A stretch of 7,541 bases of DNA from Bacteroidales bacterium (GTDB lineage: Bacteria; Bacteroidota; Bacteroidia; Bacteroidales; JAADJA01): positions 1 through 7,541 of the forward strand of contig DAOVYU010000036.1 in NCBI GenBank assembly GCA_030635465.1, in the 5' to 3' direction. Positions 1-6,206 of the stretch are shown here, in pieces. Below the pieces are notes generated by a model. The model ran no database searches, was not told the DNA's origin, and saw nothing but the letters and a program-made list of their open reading frames with translations. The stretch's first letter is position 1; each line of letters opens with the position of its first letter. The translations under genes were made by a program, and so were the position numbers.

Positions 1-135
1 GCAAATGCACATCCCGAATTGCAGGCTGATGGAACTTTAATTACATACAATATTAATAATTCAGATTTTGCCGAATTAATTGGAAATGAAGATATCTATT
101 TCCCAAAACTCATTAGAATGAAAATTACTAAATGA
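1..135 (+). CDS. C-terminal end of a truncated gene, possibly a DUF4185/DUF5005-like secreted beta-propeller protein
   Basis: Frame 1 is open from the first base to a TGA at 133-135, giving 44 residues, so the start lies upstream of the window. The fragment contains AHPEL, then DGTLITYN, and ends in IYFPKLIRMKITK. As I recall the families, a HPEL...(L)ITYN...Y.P+.I+ pattern close to the terminus resembles the last blade of DUF4185/DUF5005-type proteins, which are glycosidase-like five-bladed propellers common in Bacteroidota. That assignment is inference from a short tail; the coding call is firmer because the frame is open and codon use is ordinary. The next gene on the same strand begins 122 bp later behind its own candidate promoter, so the two need not share a transcript. 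Confidence 0.6.
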   Translation, partial: ANAHPELQADGTLITYNINNSDFAELIGNEDIYFPKLIRMKITK

Positions 136-142
136 AATTGAG

Positions 143-150
143 TATATTTG
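143..150 (+). promoter_or_regulatory. Candidate Bacteroidota -7 promoter element (TATATTTG)
   Basis: This is an exact match to the primary sigma factor -7 consensus TAnnTTTG known from Bacteroidota. It lies 8 bp after the stop of the upstream gene and 107 bp before the 258 start codon. No good TTG -33 element is seen about 20 bp upstream, where the sequence is part of the upstream coding region. Transcription would start near 156-158, placing the GC-rich hairpin at 204-241 inside the leader. Confidence 0.4.
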
Positions 151-203
151 GTAAAAGTTGTCTGAAAAAGTATAGTTTAAAATTTTAAGTAATAATCAAA
201 AAC

Positions 204-241
204 GCCCGCCTGAACTGTCGCACGGCAGGCAGGTAGCGGGC
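204..241 (+). repeat. GC-rich imperfect palindrome / hairpin element, possibly a dispersed REP-like repeat
   Basis: A strikingly GC-rich stretch sits in an AT-rich spacer. It folds as an extended hairpin: GCCCG (204-208) with CGGGC (237-241), CCTG (209-212) with CAGG (230-233), and CTGTC (215-219) with GGCAG (224-228, one G-T pair) around a GCAC loop. Small bulges lie at 213-214, 229 and 234-236. On the plus strand no T-tract follows, so it is not a plausible terminator for the upstream gene; on the minus strand five Ts follow it, but no minus gene reads into it. The GCAGGCAGG wording resembles short dispersed palindromes in Bacteroidota genomes, but only one copy is present here, so the repeat status is inferred. 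Confidence 0.5.
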
Positions 242-242
242 A

Positions 243-248
243 GGGAGG
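243..248 (+). promoter_or_regulatory. Shine-Dalgarno-like site abutting the hairpin
   Basis: GGGAGG lies 9 nt before the ATG at 258 and one base after the hairpin at 204-241. It is the strongest correctly spaced purine-rich ribosome site in the window and supports the 258 start. Its position directly against the stem means that the structure could influence access to it. Confidence 0.5.
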
Positions 249-257
249 AAAAAAATT

Positions 258-662
258 ATGATTGAACATGTTCATAAGCACATCACATCGGAACTACAGC
301 AAAACACCCGCACCGATATTATCTTTATTCTAACGGCTATCCTTCTTAACCTGATCACCCTGGCTGTAAACTCCGGTATGTCAGAAAAATCACGAACAGA
401 CAACGCTTCTCTCATTGTTATGTTTGTTTTTGTTTGTCTCATTGTACTGGTAAACCTGGTTGTAGTCTTTGGATTAATAAAAGGAAAACAAACCAGGGAG
501 AAACTTTTGAAAGGTTTGATGCAGATGTACAAAGACAAGGATGTTGACAAATATTACGATTTAACCCTCATGGGAAACTACAATGTAAGGTACAACCTGT
601 TTATTATGGTAGTAGTCACAACCGGTGTTATTGCAACGATTGTACCTTTTATATTGAGATAA
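258..662 (+). CDS. Small three-helix membrane protein of unknown function
   Basis: The product has 134 residues and belongs to no family I recognise. It shows three hydrophobic segments: about 20-38, 51-74 and 112-132. The segment between the second and third is rich in lysine (KGKQTREKLLKG...YKDKDVDKYYD), so by the positive-inside rule it should be cytoplasmic, with the N-terminus also inside and the short C-terminal arginine tail outside. There is no cleavable signal peptide and no lipobox; the first 19 residues are polar (HVHKHITSELQQ). The start is supported by GGGAGG at 243-248. It appears monocistronic, being separated from both neighbours by more than 100 bp. The coding call rests on the well-formed membrane pattern and the ribosome site. 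Confidence 0.72.
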   Translation: MIEHVHKHITSELQQNTRTDIIFILTAILLNLITLAVNSGMSEKSRTDNASLIVMFVFVCLIVLVNLVVVFGLIKGKQTREKLLKGLMQMYKDKDVDKYYDLTLMGNYNVRYNLFIMVVVTTGVIATIVPFILR

Positions 663-679
663 ATGGGTGATATAATTAG

Positions 680-692
680 AACAGGTCCTGTT
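680..692. promoter_or_regulatory. Short perfect palindrome between genes
   Basis: AACAGG and CCTGTT flank a single central T, making a 13-bp palindrome 17 bp after the stop of the membrane-protein gene and about 130 bp before the PhoH-family start. It could be a protein-binding site. It has too short a loop and no T-tract to be a terminator. The rest of 663-819 is AT-rich; the nearest promoter-like word is TATTTTTC at 714-721, one mismatch from TAnnTTTG. Confidence 0.25.
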
Positions 693-819
693 AATACACA
701 TTATCAGCAATTCTATTTTTCGTTATTCCAATATACTACCGCTGAATTGTTCATTAATTATTAGTTAGATACAGCAACACGTTTTACTATTATTCTTATT
801 TTTACTTAGTGGAACAAAA

Positions 820-2175
820 ATGAAGAATAGTATGCCCGGAAAAAAGAAACAATCCAAGAAAATATTTGTACTCGATACTTCTGTCATTCTATATAATCAC
901 AATGCTATCAACAGTTTTGATGACAACGATGTGGTAATCCCGATAACGGTACTGGAAGAACTTGACAATTTTAAAAAAGGGAACGAAACAAAAAACTTTG
1001 AAGCCCGTGAATTTATTCGGATCATGGATCGTTTATCAACTAAAGGAACCTTGCAGGACTGGATCCCGCTTGAATTTCCAAAAGCCGGAATGTTTAGGGT
1101 CCAAATGAACGAAATACCAACCCAGGGAATGGATGCAGTAAAAATCTTTGGAGATAAAAAAGCGGATCATAAAATTCTGAATGCTGCCATCCGATTAAGT
1201 GAAGAAAAACCTGATCATAAAGTAGTTCTGGTAACAAAAGATGTGAATTTGCGGATAAAAGCCAAATCACTCAATATCCCTTCTGAAGATTTTGAAACTG
1301 GTAAAATTAAAGATGTAGATTCTCTGTATTCAGGTATATCATACGTGGAAAATGTTGATCCGGCAGCCATTGATTTAATCTATAAGGATGGAATTATAGA
1401 TGCTGATGCTTTCGGTATTAAAGATCCAATTCCCAATCATTATTTCATTATCCGGAATGATCGATCGTCTGTATTAACCGTATATAATCCGCTACTTGAA
1501 AAAATAGAAAGGGTAGAAAAACGTCCGGCCTACAAGATTATGCCCCGGAATGCAGAACAGGTTTTTGCCTTACATGCTATTACAAATAGCCACATTCAAT
1601 TGGTCACACTTCAAGGTATTGCAGGAACAGGAAAAACTTTGCTTGCCCTTGCTGGTGCCCTGGATCAAAAACGAAATTTTAAACAAATCTATTTAGCCCG
1701 TCCCATTGTTCCTTTGAGTAATAAAGATATTGGTTATTTACCAGGTGACATAAAATCAAAGTTAAATCCCTATATGGAACCTTTGTGGGATAACCTGAAG
1801 TTTATTCAAAACCAGTACAGTGAGAAAGACAAAGAATTTAAACGGATCACAGAAGCTTTGGAAACTGAAAAACTGCTGATACAACCTTTGGCTTACATCA
1901 GGGGAAGAAGTATTTCAAACATTTGTTTTATAGTAGATGAAGCACAAAACCTCACACCTCACGAAGTTAAGACTATCATTACCAGGGCAGGTGAAGGAAC
2001 CAAAATAATATTTACCGGGGACATTTACCAGATTGATACACCTTACCTCGACTCACAAAGTAATGGCCTTTCTTATTTAATTGATAAGATAAAACACCAT
2101 TCTATCTATGCACACATTCGCCTCGAAAAAGGTGAACGATCGGAGTTGGCTAATCTTGCCAATGAGTTATTGTAG
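820..2175 (+). CDS. phoH2: PIN-PhoH fusion protein (PhoH2/YlaK type): ATP-dependent RNA helicase-RNase candidate
   Basis: The 451-residue product joins two domains. Residues 14-160 form a PIN ribonuclease fold with the expected acidic residues: D19 in VLDTSV, E46/E47 and D49 in VLEELDNF, D116 in KADHKIL and D141 in LVTKD. Residues from about 245 to 451 form the PhoH ATPase, with Walker A GIAGTGKT (266-273), the RPIVPLSNKDIGYLPGD region, the YIRGRS motif, Walker B FIVDEAQN with D373/E374, and the TGDIYQID strand. Mycobacterial PhoH2 with the same architecture has been described as an RNA-unwinding and RNA-cutting enzyme; this one is expected to be cytoplasmic and to act in RNA turnover. The length is normal and nothing is missing. 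The start at 820 has an A-rich leader without a clear Shine-Dalgarno; M5 (832) is an alternative. It is apparently monocistronic, with a likely terminator downstream. Confidence 0.95.
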   Translation: MKNSMPGKKKQSKKIFVLDTSVILYNHNAINSFDDNDVVIPITVLEELDNFKKGNETKNFEAREFIRIMDRLSTKGTLQDWIPLEFPKAGMFRVQMNEIPTQGMDAVKIFGDKKADHKILNAAIRLSEEKPDHKVVLVTKDVNLRIKAKSLNIPSEDFETGKIKDVDSLYSGISYVENVDPAAIDLIYKDGIIDADAFGIKDPIPNHYFIIRNDRSSVLTVYNPLLEKIERVEKRPAYKIMPRNAEQVFALHAITNSHIQLVTLQGIAGTGKTLLALAGALDQKRNFKQIYLARPIVPLSNKDIGYLPGDIKSKLNPYMEPLWDNLKFIQNQYSEKDKEFKRITEALETEKLLIQPLAYIRGRSISNICFIVDEAQNLTPHEVKTIITRAGEGTKIIFTGDIYQIDTPYLDSQSNGLSYLIDKIKHHSIYAHIRLEKGERSELANLANELL

Positions 2176-2212
2176 CTAAATTTGTTGAAATAGTTAAATT
2201 AGTTTAAACTTG

Positions 2213-2271
2213 AGTGCTTTGCGAATTCTTCTATAGGAATGCCTATTGCAAAGTATTTTAGGCACTTTTTT
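2213..2271 (+). terminator. Nested hairpin followed by a T-run, likely intrinsic terminator of the PhoH-family gene
   Basis: Three nested stems line up. AGTGC (2213-2217) pairs with GCACT (2262-2266), TTTGC (2218-2222) with GCAAA (2248-2252), and ATAGG (2233-2237) with CCTAT (2242-2246) around an AATG loop. The outer arm runs straight into a run of Ts (2266-2271). The site lies 38 bp after the stop at 2175 and before the promoter at 2297. The long internal gaps make it a weaker terminator than a simple hairpin; a regulatory leader structure is an alternative. Confidence 0.4.
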
Positions 2272-2291
2272 AATGTCCGATTCCGAACATT
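2272..2291. promoter_or_regulatory. Inverted repeat upstream of the two-component operon, candidate operator
   Basis: The half-sites read AATGTCCGAT and, from the other strand, AATGTTCGGA, agreeing at 7 of 10 positions, with AATGT...ACATT perfect at the ends. The repeat ends 5 bp before the TATATTTG box at 2297, so a protein bound here would cover the spacer and -33 region. Because the operon's first gene encodes a DNA-binding regulator with a Fis-type helix-turn-helix, autoregulation is the simplest guess; this is inference. Confidence 0.35.
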
Positions 2292-2296
2292 TTATT

Positions 2297-2304
2297 TATA
2301 TTTG
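2297..2304 (+). promoter_or_regulatory. Candidate -7 promoter element of the two-component operon (TATATTTG)
   Basis: This is an exact TAnnTTTG match 37 bp before the start codon at 2342. The -33 position carries no clear TTG; the palindrome at 2272-2291 occupies it, which would fit a promoter depending on a bound protein. Transcription would start near 2310-2312. Confidence 0.45.
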
Positions 2305-2341
2305 CGTTGATTTATAGGAGGTTAAAGTTAATTTACATAAA

Positions 2342-3721
2342 ATGAGCAAATTAGATGCAAAAATACTGATCGTTGATGATGATCAGGATGTTTTACTCGC
2401 TGCTAAACTTTTTTTAAAACAGCATTTTTTGATCGTACATACCGAGAAAGAACCAGAAAATATTCCCAATTTACTTGCAGTTGAAAATTATGATGTGATC
2501 TTACTTGACATGAATTTTTCAAAAGATGCCACCAGCGGTAAAGAAGGTTTTCATTGGTTAAACACCATAATGGAAATTGATCCGGCTGCTGTTGTCATTT
2601 TTATTACCGGATATGGAGACATTGAATTGGCTGTTCAGGGAATTAAAGAAGGTGCAACTAATTTTCTGTTAAAACCCTGGGAAAATAAAAAATTATTGGC
2701 AACCATTACTGCCAATTTAAAAGTTCGGGAATCAAAAAAAGAACTGGAAGATTTGCGGACTAAGCAAAAAGTCTTGATTGCTGATCAGGATAATTCATAC
2801 AGCGAAATCATCGGACAATCACAAGCAATGGAACAGGTTTTAATTGCAGCACAAAAAGTTGCCATAACCGATGCCAATGTACTAATTCTGGGAGAAAATG
2901 GTACAGGTAAAGAACTGGTGGCACGTGCAGTTCATAAAGCCTCTAACCGTAAAGATGAAGTATTTATCAGTGTTGATTTAGGAGCCATCAGCGAATCCTT
3001 ATTTGAAAGCGAATTATTTGGATTTAAAAAAGGTGCTTTCACAGATGCCAAAGAGGACCGTGCCGGAAGATTTGAAGCAGCAAATAAAGGTACCATATTT
3101 CTGGACGAAATTGGCAACCTATCCCTGGGATTACAATCTAAATTATTAAGTGTTTTACAAAATAGAAAAGTTGTCCGCCTGGGAACTAATAAGGAAGTAG
3201 CCATTGATATAAGATTGATTTGTGCGACCAATATGCCATTGTATCAAATGGTAAACGAAAACAAGTTCAGGCAGGACCTTTTGTATAGAATAAATACTGT
3301 TGAGGTTAAAGTTCCACCATTAAAGGATCGGCTTGGTGATCTACCAATATTAATCGATCACTTTTTAAAGATTTATTGTAAAAAGTACAATATGCCCTTA
3401 AAGCGCATTAGTTCTTCTACTCTGAAGCGGTTGGAAAAGCACAATTGGCCTGGCAATATCAGAGAGCTACAACATTCTGTAGAACGTGCTGTAATAATGA
3501 GCGAAGTTCAGGTACTGGAACCCAATGATTTTTTTCTATCTCAATTAGATGATAATCAATCAAATAATATTAGTTCAACAACTTTAAATCTGGAAGAAAC
3601 GGAAAAGATCCTAATCAGAAAGGTGATTGATAAACATGGTGGAAATATCAGTAAAGCAGCCAAAGAACTGGGGCTTACACGTGCATCACTTTATCGGAGA
3701 ATAGAAAAGTATGGTTTATAA
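2342..3721 (+). CDS. NtrC/AtoC-type sigma-54-dependent response regulator
   Basis: The product has 459 residues and three domains. The receiver (about 5-128) has the acidic pocket D12/D13, phospho-acceptor D56 in VILLDMNF, T89 and K111. The AAA+ sigma-54 activator domain (about 153-385) has Walker A GENGTGKE (184-191), Walker B GTIFLDEIG (250-258, D255/E256), and arginines R310 and R316 in FRQDLLYRI. The Fis-type helix-turn-helix spans about 416-459, with the likely recognition helix at 446-457. Once phosphorylated it should form an ATPase ring that opens sigma-54 promoters. The sigma-54-contacting loop reads GAFTDA (231-236) instead of GAFTGA. Recollection suggests that this change and the long loop after D56 are usual in a Bacteroidota subgroup. 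The gene overlaps the kinase gene by 11 bp. The start follows AAA with no usable Shine-Dalgarno at normal spacing; an AGGAGG lies 20 nt upstream. Targets cannot be read from this window. Confidence 0.96.
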   Translation: MSKLDAKILIVDDDQDVLLAAKLFLKQHFLIVHTEKEPENIPNLLAVENYDVILLDMNFSKDATSGKEGFHWLNTIMEIDPAAVVIFITGYGDIELAVQGIKEGATNFLLKPWENKKLLATITANLKVRESKKELEDLRTKQKVLIADQDNSYSEIIGQSQAMEQVLIAAQKVAITDANVLILGENGTGKELVARAVHKASNRKDEVFISVDLGAISESLFESELFGFKKGAFTDAKEDRAGRFEAANKGTIFLDEIGNLSLGLQSKLLSVLQNRKVVRLGTNKEVAIDIRLICATNMPLYQMVNENKFRQDLLYRINTVEVKVPPLKDRLGDLPILIDHFLKIYCKKYNMPLKRISSSTLKRLEKHNWPGNIRELQHSVERAVIMSEVQVLEPNDFFLSQLDDNQSNNISSTTLNLEETEKILIRKVIDKHGGNISKAAKELGLTRASLYRRIEKYGL

Positions 3722-5066
3722 ACGATTTTATTTTATTATCACCATCCGAATCTTGCTAATTGTGGCAAGCATTTTTTTATTTGTATACCTGGTTACCGTT
3801 GCAAAACATGAAGTTAGCAGTATTATTCTTGGCTTACTCATAGTATTCCAAACATATTGGTTGATTGTGTATGTTAACCAAACCAACAATAAGTTGATTC
3901 AATTTTTTGACAGTATTCGACATTCTGATTTTTCCACATCATTTTCTGACAAAAAACTTGGTAAAAGTTTTGAGAAACTAAGCACATCATTCAATGAAGT
4001 GATTGATGAATTCAAAAAAAACAGGGCCGAGAAAGAAGAACATTACAACTACCTGCAAACTGTTGTACAACACATCAATATTGGTATTCTCTGTTATCGT
4101 AAGGATGGTAAAGTCGACATGTATAACAATACAGCAAAGCGGATATTTAAAAAAAATCTGCTTAGGAATATAAATGATCTGGTGGATGTAAAAAATGAAT
4201 TGCCAAAAATTTTAATGAAACTGAAAGCTGGTGATAAAACTTTGATCAAAATTTTTACTGATGATGAAATAAAGCAATTATCATTGTATGCTACAGAATT
4301 CAGAATGCGGGGTGAAGAATATATTTTAGTTGCCTTTCATGATATTCATGCTGAACTTGAAGAAAAAGAGATCGAATCCTGGCAAAAACTTATTCGGGTG
4401 TTAACACATGAAATCATGAATTCTATCACTCCTATCTCCTCATTGGCTTCAACGGTAAATGAAATGCTTATAGATAAATCTGATGAAGTTCAGAAAATGA
4501 AGGTGATTGATCCCGATGATGTCCAAAATATTGATGATGCCCTTACCACGATCCAGAAACGCAGCCAGGGATTGTTAAATTTTGTAGATATATATAGAAA
4601 TCTAACACGCATACCCAAGCCCAATTTTAAATATTTTAGTGTAAATGAAGCATTTGATCGGGCAGAACTATTACTAAATCCAAAAATTGAAAAATTAAAT
4701 ATTTCATGCAGTTGTAAAGTTTATCCTGAAGATTTAATGTTAACTGCCGACCCCGATCTTATTGATCAGGTCATCATCAATCTGTTATTAAATGCCATAG
4801 ATGCAGTTAAGGATAATGACAATTCTGAGGTTAACTTAATCACTTATAATAATCAGAACAATCGGACAACCATTGAAATTTCTGATAACGGGACAGGCAT
4901 AAAACCCGATATCATTGATAAAATATTTATGCCCTTTTTTACATCAAAAAAAGAAGGTTCGGGTATTGGCCTAAGTTTATCACGACAGATTATGCATTTG
5001 CATAAAGGTTCTATTACTGTAAAATCAAAATCAAACGAAGGAACTGTATTTACATTAACCTTTTAA
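3711..5066 (+). CDS. Membrane-bound PAS-domain sensor histidine kinase, partner of the upstream regulator
   Basis: The product has 451 residues. Two membrane helices (about 7-30 and 37-55) are joined by a loop of only a few residues, so it has almost no periplasmic sensor and probably senses a membrane or cytoplasmic cue. A helical, charged linker (about 60-112) leads to a PAS-like domain (about 112-215). The phosphorylation box is RVLTHEIMNSITPI with H233. The ATPase part has the N box NLLLNAIDAV (N357, N361), the G1 box DNGTGI (392-397), the F box IFMPFFTSK and the G2 box GSGIGLSLS. All catalytic residues are intact. The ATG lies inside the last codons of the regulator gene, with GGAGA (3696-3700) ten bases ahead, suggesting coupled translation. 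The pairing with the upstream sigma-54 regulator is therefore nearly certain; the signal is unknown. Confidence 0.95.
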   Translation: MVYKRFYFIITIRILLIVASIFLFVYLVTVAKHEVSSIILGLLIVFQTYWLIVYVNQTNNKLIQFFDSIRHSDFSTSFSDKKLGKSFEKLSTSFNEVIDEFKKNRAEKEEHYNYLQTVVQHINIGILCYRKDGKVDMYNNTAKRIFKKNLLRNINDLVDVKNELPKILMKLKAGDKTLIKIFTDDEIKQLSLYATEFRMRGEEYILVAFHDIHAELEEKEIESWQKLIRVLTHEIMNSITPISSLASTVNEMLIDKSDEVQKMKVIDPDDVQNIDDALTTIQKRSQGLLNFVDIYRNLTRIPKPNFKYFSVNEAFDRAELLLNPKIEKLNISCSCKVYPEDLMLTADPDLIDQVIINLLLNAIDAVKDNDNSEVNLITYNNQNNRTTIEISDNGTGIKPDIIDKIFMPFFTSKKEGSGIGLSLSRQIMHLHKGSITVKSKSNEGTVFTLTF

Positions 5067-5093
5067 TCTGGTACTATTTTTTACTAAATCAAC

Positions 5094-6086
5094 ATGAAAA
5101 ATCTTTTTTACATATTTTCAGCTTTATTGTTATTAAGTGCCTGCGGAGATAATACAAAAAAACAAACTCCTACAAGGAAAACAATTACTAAACAACAAGT
5201 TGCAGTTCCTGAATTCAATTCAGATTCCGCATATATGTTCATTGAAAAGCAAGTAGCTTTTGGACCACGCGTACCAAACACAATTGAACATGCCAACTGT
5301 GCTCAATTTATATATGATAAGCTAAAGGATTATTCTGATACAGCTTTGATTCAAAATTTCAAAACCCGGGCATACAACAATGAAGTTTTGAATGGCAAAA
5401 ACATTATTGGGTCTTTTAATCCCGAAAATGGAAACCGGATTTTACTTTGTGCACATTGGGATACCAGGCCATATGCAGATTATGATTTGGATCCAGACAA
5501 TCATCAGAAACCTATAGATGGAGCCAATGATGGTGGAAGCGGTGTAGGTGTATTACTTGAGATAGCCAGGCAAATAAACTTAAGCAAGCCAGGAATAGGT
5601 GTGGATATTATTTTCTTTGATGTAGAAGATTATGGACCTCCGCAAGAATTACAAATGTATGGAAGCAATTTCTGGGGTCTCGGATCTCAATATTGGTCAC
5701 AAAATTTGCATGATCCGGATTATGTAGCCCGCTATGGTATATTACTCGATATGGTTGGGGCTACTGATGCAACTTTCTTAATGGAGGGTCATTCCATGTT
5801 ATATGCCGCGGGAATATTGAAAAAAGTCTGGACCATTGGTAACAGATTAGGTTATACACAATATTTTTTATTTGATTCGGCTGGGTATATAGATGATGAT
5901 CATAAATACGTGAATGAAATCACAAAAATTCCAACAATTGATATTATACACCTGGAATCAGAATCTTCGGGTAGCAGCTTTTTTGAGCATTGGCATACAT
6001 TGGGCGATACAATGGATAAAATTGATAAAGAAACGCTGAAAGCTGTCGGACAAACTCTCCTAACAGTGATTTACGAAGAGAAATAG
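5094..6086 (+). CDS. M28-fold lipoprotein, probable glutaminyl-peptide cyclotransferase (glutaminyl cyclase)
   Basis: The product has 330 residues. A lipoprotein signal peptide ends in the lipobox LSAC with C17. The residues after it (GDNTKK) lack the acidic cluster typical of surface-exposed Bacteroidota lipoproteins, so a periplasmic, membrane-anchored position is likely. The M28 zinc-hydrolase core follows: AHWDTR (120-125), GANDGGSG with D146, FFDVEDYG with E178 and D179, LLDMVGA with D219, DDDH (267-270) and EHWHTLGDT with W300/H301. The HWHT wording and the LLD(M/L)xGA strand match animal-type glutaminyl cyclases, in which zinc is held by D, E/D and H and a Trp precedes the last His. 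By that alignment D146, D179 and H301 bind zinc and E178/D219 are catalytic. The expected reaction is conversion of N-terminal Gln to pyroglutamate; an aminopeptidase is the main alternative. It lies 27 bp behind the kinase with no promoter visible between them, so co-transcription is likely. Confidence 0.85.
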   Translation: MKNLFYIFSALLLLSACGDNTKKQTPTRKTITKQQVAVPEFNSDSAYMFIEKQVAFGPRVPNTIEHANCAQFIYDKLKDYSDTALIQNFKTRAYNNEVLNGKNIIGSFNPENGNRILLCAHWDTRPYADYDLDPDNHQKPIDGANDGGSGVGVLLEIARQINLSKPGIGVDIIFFDVEDYGPPQELQMYGSNFWGLGSQYWSQNLHDPDYVARYGILLDMVGATDATFLMEGHSMLYAAGILKKVWTIGNRLGYTQYFLFDSAGYIDDDHKYVNEITKIPTIDIIHLESESSGSSFFEHWHTLGDTMDKIDKETLKAVGQTLLTVIYEEK

Positions 6087-6133
6087 CCTCTATTCTACTT
6101 GAAATCTTCTTTAGTACTTCTATTAATTTGTGG

Positions 6134-6167
6134 TAAAAAAAACAAAGCCACCCAGGAAAGGGTGGCT
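6134..6167 (-). terminator. Intrinsic terminator of the minus-strand secreted-protein gene
   Basis: A perfect 8-bp stem, AGCCACCC (6146-6153) with GGGTGGCT (6160-6167), closes a 6-base loop. Read on the minus strand it is followed by TTTG and then eight Ts (6142-6135), the classic layout. It lies 39 bp beyond the stop of the minus-strand gene. In the plus direction, 59 bp after the cyclase stop, the same hairpin is followed by AAGCAAATC without a T-run, so termination of the plus-strand operon here would be weaker. Confidence 0.8.
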
Positions 6168-6178
6168 AAGCAAATCAA

Positions 6179-6203
6179 GGTAAGGTAATCTACATGGTAA
6201 GGT
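6179..6203. repeat. Two direct copies of GGTAAGGT beside the stop codon
   Basis: GGTAAGGT occurs at 6179-6186 and 6196-6203, 17 bp apart, between the minus-strand stop codon and its terminator. On the transcript these read ACCTTACC(A/T)TG twice. They may be a small duplication; no function is evident. Confidence 0.4.
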
Positions 6204-6206
6204 GTA

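Noticed and set aside
204..241. CRISPR repeat or intrinsic terminator at the GC-rich palindrome
   Set aside because: There is a single copy with no spacers. In the plus direction no T-run follows, and no minus-strand gene would need the terminator-like arrangement on the other strand.
272..550. Minus-strand open frame of 92 codons inside the membrane-protein gene
   Set aside because: The plus-strand frame has a coherent membrane pattern and a ribosome site. The antisense frame has neither.
2259..2280. Possible sigma-54 (-24/-12) promoter at TTAGGCAC
   Set aside because: The GG is present, but no GC lies at the required 10-bp spacing downstream. The AGGCAC is better explained as the hairpin arm.
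2932..3231. Minus-strand open frame of 99 codons inside the regulator gene
   Set aside because: It lies wholly antisense to the conserved AAA+ domain, has no recognisable domain and no promoter. It is a shadow frame.
5067..5093. Possible sigma-54 or housekeeping promoter in the kinase-cyclase gap
   Set aside because: TGGTAC is followed by TTTTAC rather than TTGC at -12, there is no TAnnTTTG, and the gap is only 27 bp.
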